DNA of 64,000 nucleotides from Pseudoduganella guangdongensis (GCF_009857475.1 NZ_WWCJ01000008.1:186001-250000), one strand, 5' to 3'. Shown: positions 46,136-56,068, counted from the stretch's first letter. The notes: a model not told the origin generated them from the letters alone. Numbers and translations: made by a program.

Positions 46136-46236
46136 GCGGGGTGAGCGTGCCTGCCGCAGCGGCAACGCCAGCGCCAGGCGAGGCCGAGGCGGCTCCAGCG
46201 CTGGGCGCGGCCCCAAGCGAAGGGGCCGCACGATGA
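46136..46236 (+). pseudogene. Possible 3' remnant of a membrane protein gene of a siderophore locus
   Basis: An open frame without a start ends at the TGA at 46234, reading GVSVPAAAATPAPGEAEAAP and then GAAR. The Ala/Pro-rich tail and its 4-bp overlap (ATGA) with the next small gene look like the end of a PepSY-associated membrane protein, which often precedes such a gene. The identification is weak and rests mainly on position. Confidence 0.3.
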
Positions 46237-46394
46237 ACTGGAAACTGTGGGGCGCGCCCATTGCGCTCGGCATCTCGACTGCCATCGGCCTGCTCTCCGC
46301 CCTGGTGGGCGACGGCTGGTGGGATGTCGTCTCCGCGCTGGCGCTGGGCGCGCCAGTGGCGGTGGGGCTCTGGTACGGCTGGCGGCGCACTTGA
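46233..46394 (+). CDS. Small two-helix membrane protein of iron-uptake type loci
   Basis: 53 residues: MNWKLWGAPIALGISTAIGL, a short loop GDGWWD, a second hydrophobic segment and the ending LWYGWRRT. I recall near-identical small proteins beside PepSY proteins and siderophore receptors. Its start overlaps the upstream frame's stop by 4 bp. The upstream partner seems truncated, so this gene may no longer be functional. The Fur box of the next receptor gene lies 47 bp downstream. Confidence 0.6.
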   Translation: MNWKLWGAPIALGISTAIGLLSALVGDGWWDVVSALALGAPVAVGLWYGWRRT

Positions 46395-46440
46395 ATTTCC
46401 TTGATCTGGCTTAATCCGGGAAAGGGTGGGGTGAACTTAG

Positions 46441-46459
46441 AATGAGATTCATTCTCATT
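46441..46459 (+). promoter_or_regulatory. Fur box
   Basis: AATGAGATTCATTCTCATT, a 19-bp palindrome with AATGAGA/TCTCATT arms, is the usual betaproteobacterial Fur-box form. It lies 13 bp before the start codon of the receptor gene, so iron-bound Fur should block transcription or translation initiation. Confidence 0.88.
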
Positions 46460-46472
46460 TACTAGATTTTCC

Positions 46473-48551
46473 ATGACTCGCCTCACCCCAACCCAGATCG
46501 CCCTCGCCGTCGCCGCAACCCTTTCCGCCGGCGCCGCATTCGCTAACGAGCCACAAATCCTGCCCCAAGTGAACGTGCTGGGCGCGGCGGAGCAGGGCTA
46601 TGCCCAGGCTTCCTCTTCGACCGCCACCAAAACCGACACCCTGCTGCGCGATACGCCGCAATCGATCACCGTCATCACCCGTGAGCTGATCAACGACCAG
46701 GCCATGACCAGCATGGCCGACGCCATCCGCTACGTCCCCGGCATCGTCACCTCGCAGGGCGAGGGCAACCGCGACGCCGCCATCTTCCGCGGCAACAGCT
46801 CCACCGGCGACTTCTACGTGGACGGCGTGCGCGACGACGTGATGTACTACCGCGATTTTTACAATATCGAACGGGTCGAGGCGCTGAAGGGCTCCAACGC
46901 CATGATCTTTGGCCGTGGCGGTTCGGGCGGGGTGATCAACCGCGCCACCAAACAGGCGCGCTACCAGCCGGTGCGCGAAGCGGTGTTGAGCTATGGCTCC
47001 AACAGCCAGAAGCGCGCCGCGATCGACGTGGGCGATGCCGTGAACCCCGAGCTGGCGCTGCGCGTCAACGCCATGATGGAAAACTCCGACAGCTTCCGCA
47101 ACGGCATGCACCTGGAGCGCAAGGGCATCAACCCGACCGCCACGTTGCGCGCCGGCCGCAACACGGTGGTCAGTGTGGCGTACGAGCACTTCCAGGATGA
47201 GCGCGTGGGCGATCGCGGCGTGCCGTCGTTCAACGGCCGCCCGTACGACACCGGCGTGGCCACCTTCTTCGGCAATGCGGACCTGAGCCCGAATGCCGTG
47301 CGCCTGAACGCCTTCACCGCGCTGCTCGAACATGATTTCGGCAACGGCCTGCTGCTGCGCAACCGCACCCGCTTTGCCGACTACGACAAGTACTACCAGA
47401 ACGTATTTGCCGGCGGCGCCGTCTCGGCCATCACCGGCCGCCTGGCTGTTGGCGCCTACCGCGACGAGACCAAGCGCGAAAACCGCTTCAACCAGACCGA
47501 CCTGCAATACACGCTGGCGGCGGGCTCGGTGCGCCACAAGCTGGCATTCGGCCTGGAGCTTGGCCGCCAGGAGACCGATGGCGTGCGCCGCAACGGCGTA
47601 TTCCCCGGTGCTGCGCCGACGGTTCCGGCCACCAACCCGGTGTATGCCGGCAGCGTGAGCTTCGCAACCATCAGCAGCAATAGCTCCAGCATTGCCAACG
47701 TAGCTTCCGCCTACCTGCAGGACCAGCTTGAACTGTCGCCGCAATGGCAGGCCGTGCTGGGCGTGCGCTACGACCGCTTCAGCGTCGATCACACCAACCG
47801 CCTGACGGCGGGCGAGATCGATATCACTGATACGCCGGTGTCGCCACGCGCGGGCCTGATTTACAAGCCAGTGCCGGCCATGTCGATCTACACCAGCTAC
47901 AGCCGCGCCTTCGCACCGCGCAGCGGCGACCAACTGACCTCCCTGAGCGTCACCAATAAGACCTTCGACCCTGAGCAGTTCAGCAACTACGAAGCGGGCA
48001 TCAAGTGGGATGTGACGCCAAGTCTGGCGGCGACGGCTGCCGTGTACAAGCTCGATCGCAGCAATGTGATCGTGCCAGGCCCGGTAGCCGGCACCAGCAT
48101 CCTGGTTGATGGCCAGACCAGCAAAGGCATTGAACTGGGCCTGAACGGCCAGGTTACGCGCAGCTGGAGCGTGGCCGGCGGCTACGCCTACCAGGACGCC
48201 GAGTTGACCGCCGACCAGTCGGCCACGGTGAAAGCCGGCGCCCGCGTCGCGCAGGTGCCGCGCCATACCTTCTCGCTGTGGAATCGCCTGGATGTGAATG
48301 CGCAGCTGGGCGCTGCGTTGGGGCTGGTGTACCGCGACAGCATCTTCACCTCCACCAGCAACACGGTGCAGCTGCCGTCCTATACCCGCGTGGATGGCGC
48401 GCTGTACTACAACATCGGCAAGGATTACCGACTGCAGCTGAACGTGGAGAATATGCTCGACAAGAAATACTACGCCGCCGCCCACGGCGACAACAACATC
48501 ATGCCCGGCGCCCCGCGCAGCTATAAGCTGACCTTGAACGCCAAGTTCTGA
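46473..48551 (+). CDS. TonB-dependent siderophore receptor (catecholate type, Fiu-like)
   Basis: 692 residues. Signal peptide about 1-24 (SAGAAFA). The plug domain has DTPQSITVITRELINDQ, ADAIRYVPGIV and NIERVEALKGSNAMIFGRGG, and the 22-strand barrel ends in LTLNAKF with the terminal Phe. The sequence style (YVDGVRDDVMYYRDFYNIERVE) is that of the Fiu/CirA-like catecholate siderophore group. It imports ferric siderophore across the outer membrane with TonB energy. The Fur box upstream shows iron control. A 10-bp hairpin follows the stop. Confidence 0.94.
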   Translation: MTRLTPTQIALAVAATLSAGAAFANEPQILPQVNVLGAAEQGYAQASSSTATKTDTLLRDTPQSITVITRELINDQAMTSMADAIRYVPGIVTSQGEGNRDAAIFRGNSSTGDFYVDGVRDDVMYYRDFYNIERVEALKGSNAMIFGRGGSGGVINRATKQARYQPVREAVLSYGSNSQKRAAIDVGDAVNPELALRVNAMMENSDSFRNGMHLERKGINPTATLRAGRNTVVSVAYEHFQDERVGDRGVPSFNGRPYDTGVATFFGNADLSPNAVRLNAFTALLEHDFGNGLLLRNRTRFADYDKYYQNVFAGGAVSAITGRLAVGAYRDETKRENRFNQTDLQYTLAAGSVRHKLAFGLELGRQETDGVRRNGVFPGAAPTVPATNPVYAGSVSFATISSNSSSIANVASAYLQDQLELSPQWQAVLGVRYDRFSVDHTNRLTAGEIDITDTPVSPRAGLIYKPVPAMSIYTSYSRAFAPRSGDQLTSLSVTNKTFDPEQFSNYEAGIKWDVTPSLAATAAVYKLDRSNVIVPGPVAGTSILVDGQTSKGIELGLNGQVTRSWSVAGGYAYQDAELTADQSATVKAGARVAQVPRHTFSLWNRLDVNAQLGAALGLVYRDSIFTSTSNTVQLPSYTRVDGALYYNIGKDYRLQLNVENMLDKKYYAAAHGDNNIMPGAPRSYKLTLNAKF

Positions 48552-48558
48552 TCGCTAA

Positions 48559-48582
48559 CCTTGCCCGCGCTTGCGGGCAAGG
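48559..48582. terminator. Hairpin after the siderophore receptor gene
   Basis: Perfect 10-bp stem CCTTGCCCGC (48559-48568) and GCGGGCAAGG (48573-48582) with loop GCTT. No T-run follows on the plus strand, so termination would be inefficient or Rho-assisted. Confidence 0.5.
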
Positions 48583-48658
48583 GCGGCGCGCGCGTCCATG
48601 TGCGCTTTGATGATGGACCAGCTTGCCGACTCAAGGTCAGGGTGCAGGCATAAGCCGA

Positions 48659-49138
48659 TCAGTACTTCAGCATACGCCGCATGACCAGCGGCGCGGGCTC
48701 CAGCGGGTTGGCGTGGGAGTATTCGAGTTCTTCGGCGAGGGTGAATTCGTAGGCGGTGTAGAAGTCGATCAGCTTGGGCTGGTCGCTGCGCACGGCCAGG
48801 CGCAGTTCTTCCACGCCGGAGGCGAGCGCGTGGTGGATCACCGCTTCCAGCAGGTGCTGCGAGATATTGGTGCCGCGGTATTCGGCCACCACGCCCATGC
48901 GCAGGATTTCCCACACGTCGGGATAGCCGTCCAGCGGCAGCCAGCGCACGGAGCCGACCGGCGTTTCGCCATCGAGCAAAATAAAACCGCCGCCGTCGCG
49001 CAGGTGTTCGGCGACGTAGACGGCGGTTTCACGGTGTCCGCTGGAGGTGACATGCACCTTGCCGGCCCACGCTTTGCGCGTGAGCTCGGCGATCAGTGAC
49101 GCATCTTCAGCGGTCGCTTCGCGAACGATTATGTCCAT
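48659..49138 (-). CDS. GNAT-family N-acetyltransferase
   Basis: 159 residues with the GNAT outline: VREATAEDASLIAELTRKAW, a central strand GSVRWLPL, the acetyl-CoA region LRMGVVAEYRGTNISQHLL and LRLAVRSDQPKLIDFYTAYEF. The loop is YRGTNIS rather than the common R/Q-x-x-G-x-G/A, so acetyl-CoA binding is plausible but diverged. The substrate is unknown. It follows metG by 3 bp on the same strand and is likely cotranscribed with it. Confidence 0.88.
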   Translation of the reverse strand: MDIIVREATAEDASLIAELTRKAWAGKVHVTSSGHRETAVYVAEHLRDGGGFILLDGETPVGSVRWLPLDGYPDVWEILRMGVVAEYRGTNISQHLLEAVIHHALASGVEELRLAVRSDQPKLIDFYTAYEFTLAEELEYSHANPLEPAPLVMRRMLKY

Positions 49139-49141
49139 TGC

Positions 49142-51295
49142 TTAACGCACGCGCATGCCTGGCTCGGCGCCCGGCCATGGGTTCAGGACGTAGATACCCG
49201 GATTGGCTTTTTCATCCTTGGCGGAGGCAGCCAGCACCATGCCTTCGGAGACGCCGAACTTCATCTTGCGCGGCGCCAGGTTGGCCACCATCACGGTCAG
49301 CTTGCCGACCAGGTCTTCCGGCTTGTACATCGATTTGATGCCGGAGAAGACGTTGCGGTAGCGGCCTTCGCCCACGTCCAGGGTCAGGCGCAGCAGCTTG
49401 CCGGCGCCTTCCACGTGTTCGCAGTTGACGATGCGCGCGATGCGCAGGTCGATCTTCGAGAAGTCGTCGATCGAGATTTCCGGGGCCAGTTCTTCGATAT
49501 CGCCGGCGGCTGGCGCATCGAGTGCGGCTGGTGCCGCGTCGGCAACGGCGGCCGGCGCAGCAGCGGCGGCGGCTTGCTGGGCCGGCGCGTCGAACAGGTC
49601 TTCGATCATCTTTGCATCCACGCGGGTCATCAGGTGGCTGTAAGCGCCGATGGTGCGGCCCAGCAGCGGCTGGTAAGCGGCGCCGGAGGCGAGCGAGGTG
49701 TCGGCCCAGGTGTAGGCGGCGTCGTTCAGGAAGCTGCGCACATTGGTGGCAACGCCCGGCAGCACCGGCGACAGCAGGATGGTCAACTGGCGGAACAGGA
49801 TCAGGGCGGTGGTGCAGACATCGTGCAGCTCGGCCACTTTGGTCTCGTCCTTGGCCAGCACCCACGGCTTGTTCTCGTCCACGAAGCGGTTGGCCACGTC
49901 CGCGATTTCCATGATTTCACGCAGCGCCTTGCCGAATTCGCGCGAGTCGAAGTTGGCGGCGATGGAAGCCTGGCGCTCGGTGCCGTCTTCCGCCACCAGG
50001 GCCTTCTTGATCCACTCCTGCGACGAGGCGGACAGCTCGGATGCCAGCTTGCCGTCGAACTTCTTGGCGATGAAGCCCGCGCAACGCGAAGCGATGTTGA
50101 CGAACTTGCCGATCAGGTCCGAGTTCACGCGCGCCACGAAGTCGTCGCCGGTGAAGTCCAGGTCTTCGACGCGGGAGTTCAGCTTGTAGGCCAGGTAGTA
50201 GCGCAGCCACTCCGGATTCATGCCCAGGTTCAGGTAGCGCAGCGGCGAAATGCCGGTGCCGCGCGACTTGGACATCTTCTCGTTGTTCACGGTCAGGTGG
50301 CCGTGCACCGCCACCTTCATGCGGTCGATGGTCGGGTGCTTGGCGAACTGCAGCATGGCTGGCCAGAACAGCAGGTGGAAGGAGACGATGTCCTTGCCGA
50401 TGAAGTGGATCTGCTCCGTGCCTTCATCCGCCAGCAGGGCGTCGTAATCGATGCCTTTCTTGCCGCAGTAGTTCTTCAGCGAAGCCAGGTAGCCGACCGG
50501 CGCGTCCAGCCAGACGTAGAAGTACTTGCCCGGCGCATCCGGGATCGGGATGCCGAAGTAGGGCGCGTCACGCGAGATATCCCAGTCGGCCAGCTTTTCG
50601 CCGGCTTCGCCCAGCCACTCGGAGACCTTGTTCACCATCTCCGGCTGCAAACGGCCCGGGGTGTTCAGCCAGTCGCGCAGGAACGTGAAGCAGCGGGGGT
50701 CGGACAGCTTGAAGAAGTACTGCTCCGAAGGCTTCAGGATCGGGGTGGCATTGGTGAAGACCGAGAACGGGTTCACCAGTTCGGTCGGCTGGTAGGCGGC
50801 GCCGCACACTTCGCAGTTGTCGCCGTATTGGTCCTTGGCGTGGCACTTCGGGCACTCGCCCTTGATGTTGCGGTCGGCCAGGAACATGCCTTTGACCGGA
50901 TCGAAGAAGCGGTCCACGGTCTTGGTCTGGATCAGGCCCGCTTCGCGCAGCTTGACGTAGATGCCTTGCGACAGTTCGACGTTCTCTGGCGAATCGGTCG
51001 AGTACCAGTTGTCAAAAGCGATATGGAAACCATCCAGGTACTGCGCGCGGCCGGCGGCGATCTTGGCCACGAATTCCTGCGGGGTGATGCCTTCCTTTTC
51101 AGCGGCGATCATGATCGGGGTGCCGTGGGTATCGTCGGCGCCCACGAAGTGGACCTCGCGCAAACCGTCGCCCTCGGCCTGCATTCGCTGGAAACGGACC
51201 CAGATGTCGGCCTGGATGTACTCCATCATATGGCCGATGTGGAAGGCAGCGTTTGCGTATGGCAGGGCAGTGGTGACGAACAGCTTGCGAGTCAT
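49142..51295 (-). CDS. metG: Methionyl-tRNA synthetase
   Basis: 717 residues. Class I motifs are FHIGHM near residue 18 and EKMSKSRG in the second half; the zinc knuckle has [19 protein letters not shown] linker rich in Ala (about 565-600) leads to the C-terminal tRNA-binding (EMAP-like) domain with [20 protein letters not shown]. It charges tRNA-Met. It is divergent from mrp with an 82-bp shared promoter region. Confidence 0.98.
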   Translation of the reverse strand: MTRKLFVTTALPYANAAFHIGHMMEYIQADIWVRFQRMQAEGDGLREVHFVGADDTHGTPIMIAAEKEGITPQEFVAKIAAGRAQYLDGFHIAFDNWYSTDSPENVELSQGIYVKLREAGLIQTKTVDRFFDPVKGMFLADRNIKGECPKCHAKDQYGDNCEVCGAAYQPTELVNPFSVFTNATPILKPSEQYFFKLSDPRCFTFLRDWLNTPGRLQPEMVNKVSEWLGEAGEKLADWDISRDAPYFGIPIPDAPGKYFYVWLDAPVGYLASLKNYCGKKGIDYDALLADEGTEQIHFIGKDIVSFHLLFWPAMLQFAKHPTIDRMKVAVHGHLTVNNEKMSKSRGTGISPLRYLNLGMNPEWLRYYLAYKLNSRVEDLDFTGDDFVARVNSDLIGKFVNIASRCAGFIAKKFDGKLASELSASSQEWIKKALVAEDGTERQASIAANFDSREFGKALREIMEIADVANRFVDENKPWVLAKDETKVAELHDVCTTALILFRQLTILLSPVLPGVATNVRSFLNDAAYTWADTSLASGAAYQPLLGRTIGAYSHLMTRVDAKMIEDLFDAPAQQAAAAAAPAAVADAAPAALDAPAAGDIEELAPEISIDDFSKIDLRIARIVNCEHVEGAGKLLRLTLDVGEGRYRNVFSGIKSMYKPEDLVGKLTVMVANLAPRKMKFGVSEGMVLAASAKDEKANPGIYVLNPWPGAEPGMRVR

Positions 51296-51377
51296 AATTG
51301 ATGCGCTATTAAGGTGGATAAAAAGAGCATTTTACCAGCGGATGCGCTAGACTGCGCCATCACCAATGGAGAATTGC

Positions 51378-52460
51378 ATGAGTATCACCGTAGAAGACGT
51401 TAAATCTGCACTGTCTGGCGTAATTGACCCGAACACAACAAAAGACTTCGTCTCCTCCAAATCCGTCCGCAACCTGAAGGTCGAAAGCGGCGAAATCAGC
51501 CTGGATATCGAGCTCGGTTACCCTGCCAAATCGCAAATCGACGCGATCCGTGCCAATGTGCTGGCGGCCCTGCAGCCGCTGGGCGCCAAAGTCACCCTGA
51601 ACGTCTATAGCAAGATCATTTCCCACAGCGTGCAGCGCGGCCTGAAGCTGATGCCGAACGTGAAGAATATCATTGCCGTGGCATCGGGCAAGGGCGGCGT
51701 GGGCAAGTCCACCACCGCAGTGAACCTGGCGCTGGCGCTGGCCGCCGAAGGCGCGTCTGTCGGCGTGCTGGATGCCGATATTTACGGTCCATCGCAGCCG
51801 ATGATGCTGGGCGTCTCCGGCCGCCCGACCACGTCCGACGGCAAGACCATGGACCCGATGGAAGGGCATGGCGTGCAGGTGTCCTCGATCGGCTTCCTGA
51901 TCGACCCGGACGAACCGATGGTCTGGCGCGGCCCGATGGTCACCCAGGCCTTGCAGCAGCTGCTGGAGCAGACCAACTGGCGCGACCTGGATTACCTGAT
52001 CGTCGACATGCCGCCGGGCACCGGCGATATCCAGCTGACGCTGTCGCAGAAAGTGCCCGTGACCGGCGCCGTGATCGTGACCACGCCGCAGGACATCGCC
52101 CTGCTGGACGCGCGCAAAGGGCTGAAGATGTTTGAGAAGGTCGGCATCCCGATCCTGGGCGTGGTGGAAAATATGAGCACCCACATCTGCTCCAACTGCG
52201 GCCATACCGAAGAGATCTTCGGCCACGGCGGCGGCGAGAAGATGTGCGCCGACTTCGGCGTGGACTTCCTGGGCGCGCTGCCTTTGAAACTGGCGATCCG
52301 CGAGCAGACCGACGCCGGCAAGCCGACCGTGGTGGCCTCGCCGGACGGCCCGGAAGCCTTGATCTACAAGGCGATCGCGCGCAAGGTGGCAGTCAAGGTC
52401 GCCGAGAAGGCCAAGGACATGAGCAGTAAATTCCCAAGCATCGTCATTAAGCACGACTGA
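51378..52460 (+). CDS. apbC: Fe-S cluster carrier ATPase (Mrp/ApbC)
   Basis: 360 residues from the ATG at 51378 (TGGAGA precedes it; the ATG at 51366 has no ribosome site). A DUF59-like N-terminal domain (about 1-90) is followed by the ATPase domain with the deviant Walker A ASGKGGVGKSTTAVNLA and the cluster-binding CSNC in ICSNCGH. It carries and transfers Fe-S clusters in the cytosol. The stop overlaps the next ATG by 1 bp (TGATG). Confidence 0.96.
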   Translation: MSITVEDVKSALSGVIDPNTTKDFVSSKSVRNLKVESGEISLDIELGYPAKSQIDAIRANVLAALQPLGAKVTLNVYSKIISHSVQRGLKLMPNVKNIIAVASGKGGVGKSTTAVNLALALAAEGASVGVLDADIYGPSQPMMLGVSGRPTTSDGKTMDPMEGHGVQVSSIGFLIDPDEPMVWRGPMVTQALQQLLEQTNWRDLDYLIVDMPPGTGDIQLTLSQKVPVTGAVIVTTPQDIALLDARKGLKMFEKVGIPILGVVENMSTHICSNCGHTEEIFGHGGGEKMCADFGVDFLGALPLKLAIREQTDAGKPTVVASPDGPEALIYKAIARKVAVKVAEKAKDMSSKFPSIVIKHD

Positions 52461-53539
52461 TGCGGCGCGCCCTGGTTCGTTCAGCGGTGATGGCGATGGC
52501 GCTTGCGTCCCTCCCGGCGCTGGCTGCCGAGCAGGTGCCAGCGGCCAAAACCGCTTGGCAGCGTCAGGCCAGCGCCGCTGATGCCGAACTGCGCGGCCTG
52601 TCCGTCGTCAGCGACCAGATCGCTTGGGCCAGCGGCGCCAAGGGCACCGTGCTGCGCACCACCGATGGCGAACGCTGGACCCGCCTGAAGGTGCCGGACG
52701 CGGAAGCGTACGACTTCCGCGATATCGAAGCCTTCGACGCCAACACCGCCATCGTCATGGGCGCCGGCCCTGGCGCGGCGTCGCGCATGTACCGCACGCG
52801 CGACGGCGGCGCCACCTGGCAACTGCTCGTGGTGAACCAGGAGCCGGAAGGCTTTTGGGACGCCATGGCATTCTGGGATGCGCAGCACGGCATCGTCTTC
52901 GGCGACCCGGTGCGCGGCGCCTTCCAGGTGCTGGTCACCAACGACGGCGGCGACAGCTGGCAACTGATGGAAGACCCGAAAGGCCTGGCCGCCTTGCCGC
53001 AAGAAGGCGCCTTCGCGGCTAGCGGCACCTGCCTGAGCGTGGCCGGCAGCAGCGACGCCTGGTTCGTGACCGGCGGCGCCGCGCAAGCGCGCGCCTTCCG
53101 CTCCAAAGACCGCGGCCGCACGTGGCAGGCGGCCACGCTGCCGATTCCCGCCGCAGCCGCCACCAAAGGCGCCTTCTCGGTCGGTTTCGCACCCGGTGGG
53201 CGCGGATTCGCGGTGGGCGGCGACTACAAGGAAACCGCGCTCGGCACGCTGAATGGCGCCGCCAGCACGGACGGCGGCAAAGGCTGGACGCCGGCGCCAA
53301 TCCTGCCAACGGGCTTCATCTCGGCCGTGGTCCCGGTGCCCGGCGCGCGCGGCACATTCGTCGCCGTCGGCCTGGCCGGTTCCGGCTACACCCGCGATGG
53401 CGGCACCAGCTGGACGGTCATCGAGCAGGAAACGAAACTGAACGCCGTTGGCTTTGCCGCCAACGGTGCCGGATGGGCGGTCGGCCCGCAAGGCCTGATC
53501 GTGAAATATGCAGGCACACCACTCACACAGGAGAAATAA
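52460..53539 (+). CDS. YCF48/BNR-repeat exported protein
   Basis: 359 residues with a signal peptide (about 1-22, ending ALAA). Repeated motifs of the beta-propeller type recur: TDGERWTRL, RDGGATWQLL, NDGGDSWQLM, KDRGRTWQAA, TDGGKGWTPA, RDGGTSWTVI. This is the YCF48-like or sialidase-like Asp-box pattern (S/T-x-D-G-G-x-x-W). In cyanobacteria YCF48 helps photosystem II assembly; the bacterial role outside them is unknown. It overlaps mrp by 1 bp and precedes the DUF4399 gene by 1 bp, suggesting an operon. Confidence 0.9.
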   Translation: MRRALVRSAVMAMALASLPALAAEQVPAAKTAWQRQASAADAELRGLSVVSDQIAWASGAKGTVLRTTDGERWTRLKVPDAEAYDFRDIEAFDANTAIVMGAGPGAASRMYRTRDGGATWQLLVVNQEPEGFWDAMAFWDAQHGIVFGDPVRGAFQVLVTNDGGDSWQLMEDPKGLAALPQEGAFAASGTCLSVAGSSDAWFVTGGAAQARAFRSKDRGRTWQAATLPIPAAAATKGAFSVGFAPGGRGFAVGGDYKETALGTLNGAASTDGGKGWTPAPILPTGFISAVVPVPGARGTFVAVGLAGSGYTRDGGTSWTVIEQETKLNAVGFAANGAGWAVGPQGLIVKYAGTPLTQEK

Positions 53540-53540
53540 T

Positions 53541-53927
53541 ATGAAGAAGATTCTGGCGGCCATCGCCATGGTCGTGGCAGCAGGCAGCGCCGCAGCGCAA
53601 TCCGTCGACTTCGCCGAGCCGAAAAATGGCGCGGTGGTCGGCAGCCCGTTCAAAGTCAAATTCGCCGTCACCGGCATGGCAGTGAAGCCGGCCGGCGACA
53701 TGACCAGCAGCACCGGCCACCACCATCTGATCATCAACGGCGACAGCCTGAAAGCCGGCGAATCGATCCCCTTCGACGAAAAGCACCTGCATTTCGGCAA
53801 GGGCCAGACCGAAGCCGACGTCACCCTCCCGCCCGGCACCTACAAGCTGACCATGCAATTCGCCAACGGCGCCCACCAAAGCTACGGCCCCGGCCTGTCC
53901 AAGAGCATCACCGTTACCGTCAAGTAA
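53541..53927 (+). CDS. DUF4399 exported protein
   Basis: 128 residues from the ATG at 53541 with AGGAGA upstream. A signal peptide (about 1-20, ending SAAAQ) is followed by VDFAEPKNGAVVGSPFKVKF, STGHHHLIING and FGKGQTEADVTLPPGTYKL, the DUF4399 pattern with its conserved histidine cluster, which could bind metal. It is expected in the periplasm. It follows the YCF48-like gene at once; a long palindrome starts 7 bp after its stop. Confidence 0.9.
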   Translation: MKKILAAIAMVVAAGSAAAQSVDFAEPKNGAVVGSPFKVKFAVTGMAVKPAGDMTSSTGHHHLIINGDSLKAGESIPFDEKHLHFGKGQTEADVTLPPGTYKLTMQFANGAHQSYGPGLSKSITVTVK

Positions 53928-53934
53928 GGACAAA

Positions 53935-54012
53935 ATTCGGGGTCAGGTCTGACAATCGGACAAATGGTGCCCTTGGGCACCATTTGTCCGATTGTCAGAC
54001 CTGACCCCGAAT
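53935..54012. repeat. Long perfect palindrome between DUF4399 gene and gltX
   Basis: Two perfect 38-bp arms (53935-53972 and 53975-54012) around a TT loop. The arms contain ATTCGGGGTCAGG, TCTGACAATC and GGACAAATGGTGCCC. It shares the GGGGTCAGG core and a GGACA segment with the palindrome at 40864 and the GGGTCAGAC core with the element at 26821. It ends 51 bp before gltX. Confidence 0.95.
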
Positions 54013-54063
54013 CTCATTCCACGGGTAAAATAGCGGGTTTTACATCTTCCGCTTGCTACCACG

Positions 54064-55473
54064 ATGACCACCGCACCAGCTAAACCTGTCCGTACCCGTT
54101 TCGCTCCTAGCCCGACCGGCTTCCTGCACCTGGGCGGCGCCCGTACTGCGCTGTATTCCTGGGCTTTCGCGCGCCATTTCGGCGGCACTTTCGTGCTGCG
54201 TATCGAAGATACCGACGTGGAACGTTCGACCCCGGAGGCGGTGCAGGCCATCCTGGATGGTATGGAGTGGCTGGGCCTGCAGCATGACGAAGGCCCGTTC
54301 TACCAGATGCAGCGCATGGACCGCTACCGCGAGGTGGTGGCGCAGATGCTGGCCGCCGGCACCGCCTACCATTGCTATTCCTCGCCGGAAGAAGTGCAGG
54401 CCATGCGCGACAAGGCCACCGCAGCCGGCGAGAAGCCGCGCTATGACGGCACCTGGCGTCCGGAAGAGGGCAAGACCCTGCCGGCCATCCCGGAAGGCCG
54501 CAAGCCTGTGGTGCGCTTCAAGAACCCGCTGGATGGCGATGTGACCTGGACCGATGTGGTCAAGGGCCCGATCACCATCTCCAATAAAGAGTTGGACGAC
54601 CTGGTGATCGCCCGCCCGGACGGCACCCCGACCTATAACTTCTGCGTCGCGGTCGACGACTGGGATATGCAGATCACCCACGTGCTGCGCGGCGACGACC
54701 ACGTGAACAACACCCCGCGCCAGATCAACATCCTGCGCGCCATCGGCGCCGACCTGCCGGAATACGGCCACCTGCCGATGATCCTGGGCTCCGACGGCGC
54801 CAAGCTGTCCAAGCGCCACGGCGCTGTCAGCGTGATCGATTACGCGGACAAGGGCTACCTGCCGGAAGCCATGCTGAACTACCTGGCGCGCCTGGGCTGG
54901 TCGCACGGCAACGATGAGCTGTTCTCGATGGAGCAGTTCATCGAGTGGTTCAACCTGGAGAGCCTGACCGCCTCGTCCGCCCAGTTCGACTTCGACAAGC
55001 TGGCCTGGGTCAACAACCACTGGATCAAGCAAGCCGACAATGGCCGCCTGGCCGAGCTGGCGCGCAAACCGCTGCTGGCGGCCGGCGCCGTGTTCGACGG
55101 GGCGCCGGAGCTGGCCACCGTCATCGGCCTGCTGAAGGACCGCAGCAATACGATCGTTGAGCTGGCAGACGCCGCCATGCTGTTCTTCCGCGCCCCGCAG
55201 CCGGATGCCGCCTTGATGGCACAGCACTACACCGACGCCGTCAAACCGGCCATGGCTGACTTTGCCGCACGCATTGCCACCGTTGAGTGGAGCAAGGAAG
55301 CGATTGCCGCCATGATCAAGGAAGTGCTGGCCGCGCACGGCCTGAAGATGCCGCAACTGGCCATGCCGTTGCGCCTGATGGTGGCTGGCCAGCTGCAGAC
55401 GCCGGCGATCGATGCGGTGCTGCAATTGTTCGGCCGCGAGACCGTGGCAGCCCGTCTGGCAGCCCGCATTTAA
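54064..55473 (+). CDS. gltX: Glutamyl-tRNA synthetase
   Basis: 469 residues. The HIGH-type motif is in [18 protein letters not shown] and KMSKS-type in GAKLSKRHG. The anticodon-binding helical domain occupies the C-terminal third. It charges tRNA-Glu, whose genes follow directly downstream. A possible -10 box (TAAAAT) lies about 35 bp upstream of the ATG, just after the palindrome. Start ATG at 54064 fits the family N-terminus ([19 protein letters not shown]). Confidence 0.98.
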   Translation: MTTAPAKPVRTRFAPSPTGFLHLGGARTALYSWAFARHFGGTFVLRIEDTDVERSTPEAVQAILDGMEWLGLQHDEGPFYQMQRMDRYREVVAQMLAAGTAYHCYSSPEEVQAMRDKATAAGEKPRYDGTWRPEEGKTLPAIPEGRKPVVRFKNPLDGDVTWTDVVKGPITISNKELDDLVIARPDGTPTYNFCVAVDDWDMQITHVLRGDDHVNNTPRQINILRAIGADLPEYGHLPMILGSDGAKLSKRHGAVSVIDYADKGYLPEAMLNYLARLGWSHGNDELFSMEQFIEWFNLESLTASSAQFDFDKLAWVNNHWIKQADNGRLAELARKPLLAAGAVFDGAPELATVIGLLKDRSNTIVELADAAMLFFRAPQPDAALMAQHYTDAVKPAMADFAARIATVEWSKEAIAAMIKEVLAAHGLKMPQLAMPLRLMVAGQLQTPAIDAVLQLFGRETVAARLAARI

Positions 55474-55502
55474 ATATTTTCGACAATCTTGCAAATTAGC
55501 AT

Positions 55503-55530
55503 TTGCAATTTTCGGAAGGGCTGCTATACT
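55503..55530 (+). promoter_or_regulatory. Sigma-70 promoter of the tRNA array
   Basis: TTGCAA (55503-55508), 16 bp, TATACT (55525-55530); the first tRNA begins 19 bp after the -10 box. Confidence 0.7.
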
Positions 55531-55548
55531 TCTGTCTCCTTCGAAAAC

Positions 55549-55624
<76 letters not shown>

Positions 55625-55671
55625 GTTTAGCGAAGGAAATGTAGTAAAAACGGTAGTAAAAGTAGTCCAGG

Positions 55672-55747
55672 GTCCCCATCGTCTAGAGGCCTAGGACATC
55701 ACCCTTTCACGGTGAGTACCGGGGTTCGAATCCCCGTGGGGACGCCA
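55672..55747 (+). tRNA. tRNA-Glu(TTC), copy 1
   Basis: 76 nt with encoded CCA. The anticodon loop CTTTCAC gives anticodon TTC. Acceptor GTCCCCA pairs with TGGGGAC; T arm GGGGTTCGAATCCCC is perfect. Confidence 0.97.
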
Positions 55748-55773
55748 AGAGCAGTAACAATTTGTGCCAGTTT

Positions 55774-55849
<76 letters not shown>

Positions 55850-55892
55850 CTAAGCACAGATTGCGTAGTAGCAGTAACGGAAAGTCCAACAG

Positions 55893-55968
55893 GTCCCCAT
55901 CGTCTAGAGGCCTAGGACATCACCCTTTCACGGTGAGTACCGGGGTTCGAATCCCCGTGGGGACGCCA
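55893..55968 (+). tRNA. tRNA-Glu(TTC), copy 2
   Basis: 76 nt, identical to the copy at 55672; preceded by the spacer end GTCCAACAG, also found before copy 3. Confidence 0.97.
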
Positions 55969-55992
55969 GCTTTTCGTAATATGTTGTGCCCG

Positions 55993-56068
<76 letters not shown>

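Noticed and set aside
48555-48914. Minus-strand frame with a plausible-looking tail overlapping the GNAT gene
   Set aside because: The GNAT frame ends naturally at 48659, and this frame's first part is a shifted reading of that gene; no sign of a real frameshift.
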